A stretch of 6,923 nucleotides of DNA from Candidatus Parabacteroides intestinavium (GTDB taxonomy: Bacteria > Bacteroidota > Bacteroidia > Bacteroidales > Tannerellaceae), in NCBI GenBank assembly GCA_019118725.1, contig DWYO01000172.1, positions 1 through 6,923 on the forward strand, given 5' to 3'. Shown here in pieces: positions 1-6,477 of the stretch; within the stretch, counting starts at the first letter, position 1; each line of letters begins with the position of its first letter. The position numbers and the translations under genes were made by a program. The notes below the pieces were generated by a model. That model was not told the origin of the DNA. It saw only the letters and a program-made list of their open reading frames with translations, and made no database searches.

Positions 1-87
1 AAGGAAACGTTCAAGGTGCAGCATTTGGAAAGGTATCCGATTGATTTCTTTCAACCCCAAATTTTCGATATTCTTATTATGTTCCAT
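1..87 (-). CDS. N-terminal fragment of a divergent gene, possible transcriptional regulator (partial)
   Basis: Reading leftwards from an ATG at 87-85, an open frame of 29 codons runs off the left edge without a stop. The peptide starts MEHNKNIENLGLKEINRIPF and continues to a His-Leu-Glu-Arg-Phe-Leu segment. It has no signal peptide or membrane segment, so it looks cytoplasmic. A perfect TAnnTTTG box lies 18 nt upstream on the same strand, which supports this start. Genes divergent from efflux operons often encode their regulator (AraC or TetR type). The short acidic and amphipathic N-terminus would fit an AraC-like protein with its DNA-binding domain beyond the window, but no helix-turn-helix is visible here. 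The regulator role is inferred from position only; the coding call is fairly safe. Confidence 0.6.
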   Translation of the reverse strand, partial: MEHNKNIENLGLKEINRIPFQMLHLERFL

Positions 88-105
88 AATCGCCCCATTT
101 TCTTA

Positions 106-113
106 CAAAGATA
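106..113 (-). promoter_or_regulatory. Bacteroides-type -7 box for the leftward gene
   Basis: On the minus strand the sequence is TATCTTTG, an exact match to the Bacteroides -7 consensus TAnnTTTG. The ATG at 87 is 18 nt further on, which would give a leader of roughly 12 nt. No TTTG is found 19-21 nt upstream, so the -33 box is weak or absent. Confidence 0.5.
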
Positions 114-209
114 ATCAAAACCCAAAGAATAATAGCTTATTTGTTTTATTACAGTACAAACAGAACATTTCTACACACTAAAAAGACATCCTACTATTAA
201 AATAGGCCT

Positions 210-217
210 TACCTTTG
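210..217 (+). promoter_or_regulatory. Bacteroides-type -7 box for the exporter operon
   Basis: TACCTTTG matches TAnnTTTG exactly and lies 30 nt before the ATG at 248. Transcription would start near 224 and give a short A-rich leader of about 24 nt, typical of Bacteroides mRNAs without a Shine-Dalgarno sequence. The bases 19-21 nt upstream (185-190) contain no TTTG, so the promoter may need an activator. A short inverted repeat, CTATT-AA-AATAG (194-205), sits just upstream of the box and could be an operator. Confidence 0.55.
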
Positions 218-247
218 TGACATCAATCAATCAATAAAAATAATACA

Positions 248-1492
248 ATGAAAAAAGTACTAAGTCTGTTTTTATGTTGTATGGCAACTTCTATGCAAGC
301 GCAGTTCTCATTGGACGAGTGCCAGCAGAGAGCGCAAGCGAATTATCCGCTGGTCAGACAGTACGAACTGATAGAAAAGACGAAGGAATACACGCTTTCC
401 AATCTAAGCAAAGGCAATCTTCCGCAGATATCTTTAAATGGGAAAGCCAGCTATCAAAGCGATGCGACCTCTTTGCCATTCGATTTTCCGGGTGTTCCAG
501 ACGAACTTGTACCGAAAGACCAGTACCAGGCAGTGGTTGAAGTGCAGCAAAATATATGGGACGGTGGAAACATCCGCGCCAAGAAGCGAGAAGCTGAAGC
601 ACGTTCGGACGAACAGCACGGACAACTTCAGGTTAACATGTATGCCCTCCGCGAACGGATCAATCAGCTCTATTTCGGTATTTTGCTTTTGGACGAGCAA
701 TTGGAACAGAACCGCCTATTGCAGGAACAATTGGAAAGAAGCCTTGAGCAGGTTACGGCTTATTGTGCCAATGGCATAGCCAACGAAGCAGACATTGACG
801 CTGTTAAGGTAGAACAAATCAAATCGCGCCAGCAAGCCATTTCCTTAAAAAATAACCGGGCGGCTTATCAACGGATGCTGGCACTCTTCGTAGGTACTTC
901 GGCCGATTCACTTCATGTTGTGAAACCGATACCGGAAGCAACGGCCTCGTCCGAGATCAGACGTCCGGAACTGGACTGGTATCAGGCCCAAGAGCAGCGG
1001 ATAGCCATTCAAGAGCAGAACCTCAAGGCCTCCTATATGCCCCGCCTCAGTCTTTTCGCACAAGGCGGCTATGCCAATCCGGGATTGGATATGCTGAAAA
1101 ATGAATTTCAGGCTTATTATGTGGTCGGAGCCCGGCTCAGCTGGAACTTCGGGAGTCTCTATACGCTAAAAAATGACCGGCGGAAGCTGGATGCCGAACG
1201 GATGACAGTACGGAGCAATGCAGAGACATTCCTTTTCAATACGCGTCTGCAGCTCACTGAGCAGGACGCATCCATCCGTTCGCTACGCCAGCAGATGCAG
1301 GAAGATGACGAGATGATCCGACTGCAAAGCAACATACGGCGTGCGGCGGAGGCTAAAGCAGCCAATGGAACGCTTTCGGTCATTGATATGCTGCAAGAAA
1401 TTAATAAGGAGAGCCAGGCGCGTCAGAATAAATCCCTGCATGAAGTCCAACTTTTGTTGGATATCTATCAGCGAAAATACCTGACGAATTAA
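248..1492 (+). CDS. TolC-family outer-membrane efflux channel
   Basis: This is the 414-residue outer-membrane component of the exporter, expected to form a trimeric barrel with a long periplasmic alpha-helical tunnel. A Sec signal peptide is evident: MKK, a hydrophobic core to about residue 15, and a probable cleavage after Ala18 (MQA|QF). The mature start SLDECQQRAQANYPLV is the typical first helix of the OEP family. Two OEP repeats follow, roughly residues 20-215 and 235-410. Each has a long Gln/Glu-rich coiled coil and a short beta segment (NIWDGGNIRAKKREAE near 103-118; SWNFGSLYTLKNDRRKLDAE near 298-317). The length is normal for Bacteroidetes homologues and somewhat short of E. coli TolC. 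It is the first gene of the cluster, 30 nt after a -7 box, and the next gene encodes its periplasmic partner. The stop codon TAA directly abuts a 172-bp palindrome. Confidence in the family is high; the substrate is unknown. Confidence 0.93.
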   Translation: MKKVLSLFLCCMATSMQAQFSLDECQQRAQANYPLVRQYELIEKTKEYTLSNLSKGNLPQISLNGKASYQSDATSLPFDFPGVPDELVPKDQYQAVVEVQQNIWDGGNIRAKKREAEARSDEQHGQLQVNMYALRERINQLYFGILLLDEQLEQNRLLQEQLERSLEQVTAYCANGIANEADIDAVKVEQIKSRQQAISLKNNRAAYQRMLALFVGTSADSLHVVKPIPEATASSEIRRPELDWYQAQEQRIAIQEQNLKASYMPRLSLFAQGGYANPGLDMLKNEFQAYYVVGARLSWNFGSLYTLKNDRRKLDAERMTVRSNAETFLFNTRLQLTEQDASIRSLRQQMQEDDEMIRLQSNIRRAAEAKAANGTLSVIDMLQEINKESQARQNKSLHEVQLLLDIYQRKYLTN

Positions 1493-1664
1493 GAAGCTGT
1501 TTTGAATTTATTCCAGCTTTTTATAAAGAATGTTTTCGAGGATTTTTATTTGTTCTTATGAGGAGCATAGCGGGCTATGTGACGAATAAGAACGGAGAAA
1601 AAGACCGGAAACAAATTTACAAAAAGCTGCATAAATATTTTCCGAAGAAATTCAAAACAGCTTC
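1493..1664. repeat. 172-bp long imperfect palindrome with 17-bp terminal inverted repeats (MITE-like)
   Basis: The ends are a perfect 17-bp inverted repeat: GAAGCTGTTTTGAATTT at 1493-1509 and its complement at 1648-1664. One further pair, 1492/1665, is also possible. Nested inside are CAGCTTTTT (1514-1522) with AAAAAGCTG (1621-1629), GTTCTTAT (1552-1559) with ATAAGAAC (1586-1593), and a tip CATAGC-GG-GCTATG (1566-1579). The stretches between also pair imperfectly, for example 1532-1551 with 1594-1611. The two halves are therefore diverged copies in inverted orientation, and the right half carries an extra stretch of about 14 nt near 1630-1643. It has no coding potential. TAA occurs on both flanks (1490-1492, 1665-1667) and may be a target-site duplication. 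As RNA it would fold into one long hairpin in the operon transcript. It most likely represents a dispersed non-autonomous element; alternatives are a transcript-stability or attenuation structure native to this operon. Confidence 0.8.
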
Positions 1665-1717
1665 TAAATAAGATGCCACGATATCTGTTTATGCGTTTTT
1701 AAGTTTCGAAATCAAAA

Positions 1718-1724
1718 AAGGAAG
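1718..1724 (+). promoter_or_regulatory. Purine-rich ribosome-binding site of the fusion-protein gene
   Basis: AAGGAAG lies 5 nt before the ATG at 1730 and resembles a Shine-Dalgarno sequence. This is unusual among the genes here, most of which have only A-rich leaders. It supports the start at 1730 and may help translation restart after the palindrome. Confidence 0.4.
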
Positions 1725-1729
1725 ACATT

Positions 1730-2623
1730 ATGAAAAAAATGTATGTAATAGGAATAGCCTTGTTAGCAGCTTTAACGGGTTGCCGGAAAGGAGCAGAAGA
1801 ATTTGATGCGACAGGAACATTCGAAGCTACCGAGGTCATTGTCTCGGCCGAGACTTCAGGCAAATTAATTCATTTTCGGGCAGATGAGGGAGTCCAACTA
1901 ACTTGTGGCGAAGAGGTGGGATTGATAGACACCATCCAACTGCACCTGCAAAAGATGCAATTGCTGGCCAATCAAAAATCTGTTGATACACAACGCCCGG
2001 ATATCGGAAAACAAATAGCTGCGACACGCCAGCAGATTGCAAAAGCAGAACAGGAAAAAAGCCGTGTGGAACGCCTGTTGCAATCGAATGCCGCCAACCG
2101 GAAGCAATTGGATGATTGGGATGCGGAAATCACCTTGCTCAACAAACAATTGGAGGCACAACTCTCGACATTGCAAAACAGTACGGCAAGCCTGAACGAA
2201 CAGAGCGCTTCGGTGGCCATCCAAGTGGCTCAAGTAGAAGATAAATTGCAGAAAAGCCGGATTGTATCGCCTATCAGCGGAACGGTTCTGGCCAAATATG
2301 CCGAAGCCGGCGAACTGGCTTCCGTAGGCAAACCGCTTTTCAAGATTGCCGATGTAGAAAACATGTACCTTCGTGCCTATATCACCTCCACACAATTGTC
2401 GGACGTAAAACTTGGACAACAGGTTACGCTGTATGCCGATTTTGGAGATGGCGAGCGGAAACCGTTTGAAGGCACGGTAACTTGGATTTCAGACAAGGCC
2501 GAATTTACGCCTAAAACGATTCTGACCAATGATGAACGCGCGAATCAGGTCTATGCCGTAAAAATCGCGTTCCACAACGATGGTACGGCTAAGATAGGCA
2601 TGTATGGTGAAGTGAAATTCTGA
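1730..2623 (+). CDS. Periplasmic membrane-fusion lipoprotein (HlyD/YbhG-type adaptor)
   Basis: This 297-residue protein bridges the inner-membrane ABC pore to the outer-membrane channel. The N-terminus ends in the lipobox L15-T-G-C18, so it is probably a lipoprotein anchored at Cys18 rather than by a transmembrane helix. The domain order is clear. Residues 33-66 are the first lipoyl half (TGTFEATEVIVSAETSGKL). Residues 68-176 form a Gln/Glu/Lys-rich alpha-helical hairpin that docks to the channel. Residues 178-208 are the second lipoyl half, with the hallmark SPISGTVLAKYAEAGE. Residues from about 212 form the beta-barrel domain. The segment AEFTPKTILTNDERANQVYAVKI is characteristic of the YbhG/YhiI branch, which partners with ABC-2 exporters rather than RND pumps. 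Its stop is followed after one base by the ATPase start, so the two are probably translationally coupled. The family call is secure and the cargo unknown. Confidence 0.92.
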   Translation: MKKMYVIGIALLAALTGCRKGAEEFDATGTFEATEVIVSAETSGKLIHFRADEGVQLTCGEEVGLIDTIQLHLQKMQLLANQKSVDTQRPDIGKQIAATRQQIAKAEQEKSRVERLLQSNAANRKQLDDWDAEITLLNKQLEAQLSTLQNSTASLNEQSASVAIQVAQVEDKLQKSRIVSPISGTVLAKYAEAGELASVGKPLFKIADVENMYLRAYITSTQLSDVKLGQQVTLYADFGDGERKPFEGTVTWISDKAEFTPKTILTNDERANQVYAVKIAFHNDGTAKIGMYGEVKF

Positions 2624-2624
2624 A

Positions 2625-4088
2625 ATGATGGAACCTATAGTTACAATATCCGGAATAAGCAAGCGGTATGGGAATGTGGAAGCCTTGAAAGCGGTTTCTT
2701 TCTCGGTAGAACGTGGCGAACTATTCGGACTGATCGGCCCGGATGGTTCGGGAAAAAGCACCCTGTTCCGCATCTTGACCACGTTGCTTTTACCGGATGC
2801 AGGCAAGGCTACGGTTTGCGGATTTGACTCAGTGGATGATTATACGCAGATACGTCGCTGCATAGGCTATATGCCCGGTAAGTTCTCCTTGTATCAGGAC
2901 CTGTCTGTGAAAGAGAACCTGGACTTTTTCGCCACGATTTTTCATACATCGTTGCAAACCAATTACGATCAGATAAAGGATATTTACCGACAAATTGAGC
3001 CTTTTAACAACCGGCGCGCCGGTGCGCTTTCCGGAGGTATGAAACAGAAGCTGGCCCTTTGTTGCGCCTTGATCCATAAGCCGGAAGTGCTTTTTCTGGA
3101 CGAGCCGACTACGGGTGTAGACCCTGTTTCCCGAAAAGAGTTTTGGGAGATGTTGAGGCGATTGAAAGAGCAGGGCGTTACGATTATCGTATCTACACCT
3201 TTTATGGATGAGGCCCGCCGGTGCGACCGAATCGCGTTCTTGCAAGAAGGTGAAATCCGAGGCATCGATACTCCGGAAAATATCTTGATGCGCTTCCGTT
3301 CGGTTCTTTGTCCGCCGGGATTGGAGCATGAACGGTATGAGGATAAGACGGACCCAATCATCCGTGTGGAACAATTGGTGAAAAAATTCGGGAGCTTTAC
3401 GGCTGTCGATGCTATCTCATTTGAGGTGAAGAAAGGAGAAATATTCGGTTTTCTCGGAGCGAATGGAGCCGGTAAAACTACCGCCATGCGGATGCTTACC
3501 GGCTTGAGCAAACCGACTTCCGGAAAGGCTATTGTGTCCGGATTTGATGTCGCCACACAAGCCGAAGAGGTGAAACGGCACATCGGTTATATGAGTCAGA
3601 AATTCTCACTTTACGAAGACCTGACGGTATGGGAAAATGTGCGGCTCTTTGCCGGGATTTATGGGGTCCCGAAATCGGAAATCGCCCCGCGTACCGAGGC
3701 TATGTTACACCGTATCGGACTGGAAAAGGAACGGAATACATTGGTTCGGGAATTACCTTTAGGCTGGAAACAGCGTCTGGCCTTTTCGGTTGCCATTTTC
3801 CATGAACCGGAATTGGTATTTCTGGACGAACCGACCGGCGGAGTAGACCCGGCCACACGCAGACAGTTCTGGGAATTAATTTATCAGGCAGCCAACCGAG
3901 GTATTACGATATTTGTCACCACGCACTATATGGACGAGGCGGAATATTGCGACCGCATCTCGATGATGGTAGACGGGCAAATCCGCGCATTGGATACCCC
4001 GGCGAATCTGAAACGCCAGTTCCATGCGGAGAATATGGATGAAGTTTTCCAACAATTGGCTGAAACGAGTAAACATGTCAAGAAGTAA
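2625..4088 (+). CDS. Tandem-domain ABC transporter ATPase (YbhF-type, two NBDs fused)
   Basis: This 487-residue cytoplasmic ATPase carries two ABC domains joined by a short linker (about 223-245). NBD1 has Walker A GPDGSGKST (38-46), signature LSGGM (135-139) and Walker B VLFLDEP with Asp159/Glu160. Its Q-loop glutamine is replaced by Gly85 (YMPGKF) and its switch histidine by Pro192 (STPFMDEA). NBD2 has Walker A GANGAGKTT (278-286), Q-loop Gln325, Walker B VFLDEP with Asp401/Glu402 and switch His434 (TTHYMDEA), but its signature is degraded to LPLGW (377-381). Combined head to tail, this gives one consensus and one degenerate ATP site. The chain is shorter than E. coli YbhF (about 578 residues). 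ATG occurs twice, at 2625 and 2628, and either could be used; there is no clear Shine-Dalgarno sequence, and coupling to the upstream gene, one base away, is likely. It should power the two permeases downstream. Confidence 0.94.
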   Translation: MMEPIVTISGISKRYGNVEALKAVSFSVERGELFGLIGPDGSGKSTLFRILTTLLLPDAGKATVCGFDSVDDYTQIRRCIGYMPGKFSLYQDLSVKENLDFFATIFHTSLQTNYDQIKDIYRQIEPFNNRRAGALSGGMKQKLALCCALIHKPEVLFLDEPTTGVDPVSRKEFWEMLRRLKEQGVTIIVSTPFMDEARRCDRIAFLQEGEIRGIDTPENILMRFRSVLCPPGLEHERYEDKTDPIIRVEQLVKKFGSFTAVDAISFEVKKGEIFGFLGANGAGKTTAMRMLTGLSKPTSGKAIVSGFDVATQAEEVKRHIGYMSQKFSLYEDLTVWENVRLFAGIYGVPKSEIAPRTEAMLHRIGLEKERNTLVRELPLGWKQRLAFSVAIFHEPELVFLDEPTGGVDPATRRQFWELIYQAANRGITIFVTTHYMDEAEYCDRISMMVDGQIRALDTPANLKRQFHAENMDEVFQQLAETSKHVKK

Positions 4089-4139
4089 ACAACGAAACAA
4101 GAGAATAGGTTGACAAATGACAAGTTAACGAGGAAACGA
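4088..4139. repeat. 8-nt periodic short repeat array, cores (A/G)AC(A/G)A
   Basis: Beginning in the last base of the ATPase stop codon, similar five-base cores recur: AACAA at 4088, AACAA at 4096, AATAG at 4104, GACAA at 4112, GACAA at 4119, AACGA at 4127 and AACGA at 4135. The spacings are 8, 8, 8, 7, 8 and 8 nt. Within it AACGAGG is repeated exactly (4127-4133, 4135-4141). A further GACAA lies at 4159. The array has no coding role. It looks like a degenerate tandem repeat in the gap between the ATPase and the first permease. Confidence 0.6.
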
Positions 4140-4148
4140 GGTTTTTGC

Positions 4149-4164
4149 CTTGTCTACTGACAAG
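4149..4164 (+). other. Small hairpin in the ATPase-permease gap
   Basis: CTTGTC, a TACT loop and GACAAG form a perfect 6-bp stem with a 4-nt loop, 35 nt before the permease start. No T-run follows, so it is not a standard terminator. It may mark an RNA processing or pausing point, or be a by-product of the GACAAG repeat unit being present in inverted orientation. The rest of the 4089-4199 gap holds the short repeat array and an A-rich leader; no promoter box is seen there. Confidence 0.4.
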
Positions 4165-4199
4165 TAGAGCACGTGCAAAGCGTAAATAAAAATAAAAAG

Positions 4200-5300
4200 A
4201 TGAAACAGTTTGTAGCTTTTATACGAAAGGAATTCTACCATATCTTGCGGGATAAACGGACTATGCTGATTCTGCTGGGAATGCCGGTCGTTCAGATTAT
4301 CCTGTTCGGTTTTGCCATCTCTACAGAGGTGAAGAATGTGCGGACGGCTATTCTTTCCCCCTCATACGACATTGCCGTACAGCAAGTGGCAGAACGGTTG
4401 GGAGCCAATGAATATTTCCAAATCACGGAGATTGTCCGTTCGCCCGAAGAATTACAGGATGAGTTCCGCAAAGGCAATATTGACCTTGCCATAGTCTTTC
4501 CGACACAATACACGAACTATTCTTATAAGGAGGAAGAAGCCATCCAGATTATCGCTGATGCCTCAGAGCCGAATTTGGCATTGACCCGAAGCAATTACGC
4601 GCAGAATATTCTGGCACAAGCCGAAAGCGAATTGAAAGGGACAGCGGCTCAACCGGCCGTTATTCCCAATCTGAAGTTACTTTATAATCCGCAAATGAAG
4701 AGCGCATACAATTTTGTACCCGGAGTGATGGGATTGATTCTGATGATTATCTGTGCCATGATGACTTCCATCGCGATAGTCCGTGAGAAAGAGACAGGCA
4801 CCATGGAAATTCTTCTGGTATCACCGGTACGTCCGATATTCGTGATACTCTCCAAAGTGGTGCCCTATTTGGTCCTTTCGTTGGTCAACTTGGCCACTAT
4901 CCTGCTCTTATCACGTTTTGTACTGGATGTGCCGGTGTCGGGAAGTATCATCGGCTTGCTTTTTGTGTCATTGCTGTTTATCTTGGTCTCGCTCGCATTA
5001 GGGTTGTTAATCTCTTGCATGGCACAGACGCAAGCAGCGGCATTGCTGGTTTCGGCCATGGTACTGATGATTCCGACTATCTTGCTTTCCGGAATGATAT
5101 TCAATATTGAAAGTATGCCGGGTATTTTGCAGGTATTGTCTGATTTTATCCCGGCGCGCTGGTATATTGATCTGGTGCGGAAGATTATGATAGAGGGTGT
5201 CCCGATGCGCTATGTATGGAATGAGACAGGCATTCTTTTGCTTATGCTGGTCATCTTTGTAAGCATCAGTCTCCGTTTATTTAAAAACCGTTTAAATTAG
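4200..5300 (+). CDS. ABC-2 family inner-membrane permease, first subunit (YbhS/YhhJ-like)
   Basis: This is one half of the exporter pore, 366 residues from the ATG at 4200. That start follows an A-rich leader and opens with MKQFVAFIRKEFYHILRDKR, the usual amphipathic first helix of the family. An upstream in-frame GTG at 4173 would only add nine polar residues and is less likely. The topology is typical: TM1 at about 21-41, a large periplasmic domain at about 42-170, then five helices near 173-194, 219-239, 250-274, 279-302 and 342-360. The cytoplasmic loop after TM2 carries the family motif REKETGTMEILLVSPV (195-210), which contacts the ATPase. It is paralogous to the next gene, sharing the YNP segment before TM2 and the EKETGT motif, and the two probably form a heterodimer. 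The gap to that gene is 9 bp. Confidence 0.92.
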   Translation: MKQFVAFIRKEFYHILRDKRTMLILLGMPVVQIILFGFAISTEVKNVRTAILSPSYDIAVQQVAERLGANEYFQITEIVRSPEELQDEFRKGNIDLAIVFPTQYTNYSYKEEEAIQIIADASEPNLALTRSNYAQNILAQAESELKGTAAQPAVIPNLKLLYNPQMKSAYNFVPGVMGLILMIICAMMTSIAIVREKETGTMEILLVSPVRPIFVILSKVVPYLVLSLVNLATILLLSRFVLDVPVSGSIIGLLFVSLLFILVSLALGLLISCMAQTQAAALLVSAMVLMIPTILLSGMIFNIESMPGILQVLSDFIPARWYIDLVRKIMIEGVPMRYVWNETGILLLMLVIFVSISLRLFKNRLN

Positions 5301-5309
5301 CAGTAACTT

Positions 5310-6374
5310 ATGAAAGCTCTTGGCTATCTGATAGAAAAAGAATTCAAACAATTGATGCGGAACAGCTTTTTACCGCGTATGATTGTAATATTCCCTTGCA
5401 TGTTACTCATTGTCTTCCCATGGGCGGCGACATTGGAGGTGGAAGATCTGCAATTAGTGGCAGTAGACAACGACCATAGCCAAACTTCCCTCCGCCTGTT
5501 GCACCAGATTGAAGCGTCTGACTATTTCCGGCTAATGCAAACATGCGCTTCGTATGAGGAAGCACTTACCTGGATGGAAAGAGGAAAGGCAGATCTGATT
5601 CTGGAAATTCCGAAGGATTTCGAAAAAGACCGTCAACTCAACCGGCCGACAGAGATACTGATTGCCGCAAATGCCGTGAATGGTACAAAGGGGGGATTGG
5701 GCAGTTCGTATCTGGCACAAATCTTGAGTGACGCTTCATCACAGACCTCTATCCGTTACCTGTATAATCCGAACCTGGATTATAAACATTTTATGATTCC
5801 GGCGTTGATGACGATGATGTTAGTCCTGATTTGTGGCTTCTTGCCGGCACTGAATATCGTAGGGGAAAAAGAGACGGGAACCATAGAACAAATCAATGTA
5901 ACACCGGTAGGGAAAGTGACCTTTACGCTGGCCAAGCTACTCCCCTATTGGCTCATTGGTTTCTTCGTATTGAGTGTGGCTATGTTACTGGCTTGGTTAA
6001 TCTATGGATTGATTCCGGCAGGAAACTTAGGGACGATTTACTTCGGCGCGGCTATTTTCATTCTCGTTGCTTCCGGTATCGGTCTGATTATCTCCAATTA
6101 TTCCGCGACAATGCAGCAGGCGATGCTGGTAATGTGGTTCTTCATTATGGTCATGATTCTGATGAGCGGGCTACTCACCCCGATAAGCAGTATGCCCGAC
6201 TGGGCACAGCAAATCGCGGCATTCAATCCTTTAAAATATTTCGTAGAATTTATCCGGATGGTCTACTTGAAAGGGAGCCATCTTGCAGATGTCATGAACC
6301 GTTTATGCGTTCTGCTGTGCTTTGCTCTCGTTTTTAACGTATGGGCTGTGGTAAGTTATCGGAAGCAGCAATAA
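5310..6374 (+). CDS. ABC-2 family inner-membrane permease, second subunit (YbhR-like)
   Basis: This is the second half of the pore, 354 residues. It has the same plan as its neighbour: an amphipathic start (MKALGYLIEKEFKQLMRNSF), TM1 at about 22-40, a periplasmic domain at about 41-160, then helices near 163-184, 209-232, 242-262, 268-289 and 331-349. The motif EKETGTIEQINVTPVG (186-201) is present, but the ILLVSPV part of the sibling is changed to QINVTPV, so the two subunits offer different surfaces to the two unlike ATP-binding domains. The segment FNPLKYFVEFIRMVYLKG near 305-322 is the usual conserved stretch before the last helix. It starts 9 bp after the first permease, with only an A/T-rich leader, and ends the operon; a terminator hairpin follows about 65 nt later. 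The family call is secure. Confidence 0.92.
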   Translation: MKALGYLIEKEFKQLMRNSFLPRMIVIFPCMLLIVFPWAATLEVEDLQLVAVDNDHSQTSLRLLHQIEASDYFRLMQTCASYEEALTWMERGKADLILEIPKDFEKDRQLNRPTEILIAANAVNGTKGGLGSSYLAQILSDASSQTSIRYLYNPNLDYKHFMIPALMTMMLVLICGFLPALNIVGEKETGTIEQINVTPVGKVTFTLAKLLPYWLIGFFVLSVAMLLAWLIYGLIPAGNLGTIYFGAAIFILVASGIGLIISNYSATMQQAMLVMWFFIMVMILMSGLLTPISSMPDWAQQIAAFNPLKYFVEFIRMVYLKGSHLADVMNRLCVLLCFALVFNVWAVVSYRKQQ

Positions 6375-6439
6375 GGAAGAAATACAAAAAAAACGCTTCT
6401 TATCAACTTGCAGATTTATACCTATCTTCCCCCCAAGAC

Positions 6440-6477
6440 GGTGTGTCATAATAAGATATTGGCACACCTCCTTTTTC
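6440..6477 (+). terminator. Rho-independent terminator of the exporter operon
   Basis: GGTGTGTC (6440-6447) pairs with GGCACACC (6461-6468) through eight positions, including one G-T pair. An inner AATA/TATT stem (6450-6453, 6457-6460) extends it around an AGA loop. TCC and then five T residues follow (6472-6476). It is the only such structure in the 225-bp gap after the second permease. The position fits the end of the five-gene transcript. Confidence 0.7.

Noticed and set aside
223..235. TCAATCAATCAAT short tandem repeat in the leader of the channel gene
   Set aside because: Only about three copies of a 4-base unit, within an A/T-rich leader and upstream of the start codon, so too short to argue for phase variation.
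1612..1619. Minus-strand TAAATTTG matching the -7 consensus inside the palindrome
   Set aside because: No -33 box lies at the right distance, and transcription would run antisense into the channel gene with no frame to serve; likely a chance match in AT-rich DNA.
1700..1707. TAAGTTTC as an internal promoter for the adaptor gene
   Set aside because: One mismatch to the -7 consensus and no TTTG 19-21 nt upstream; too weak to claim.
1898..2419. Antisense open frame of 173 codons opposite the adaptor gene
   Set aside because: The sense strand encodes all adaptor domains; the antisense product is Cys/Phe-rich low-plausibility sequence with no family resemblance.
2984..3583. Long antisense open frame of 199 codons opposite the ATPase gene, with another of 181 codons at 2829-3374
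   Set aside because: Both overlap a convincingly conserved ABC ATPase on the other strand, show no recognisable domain and have no promoter-like signal; they are by-products of the codon use of the real gene.
4173..4199. Upstream GTG start for the first permease
   Set aside because: It would add nine polar residues (VQSVNKNKK region) absent from the usual family start; the ATG at 4200 has the A-rich leader and the expected amphipathic first helix.
5831..6337. Second plus-strand open frame of 168 codons inside the second permease gene
   Set aside because: It lies in an alternative frame of a gene with clear transmembrane helices and family motifs; the product has no coherent features.
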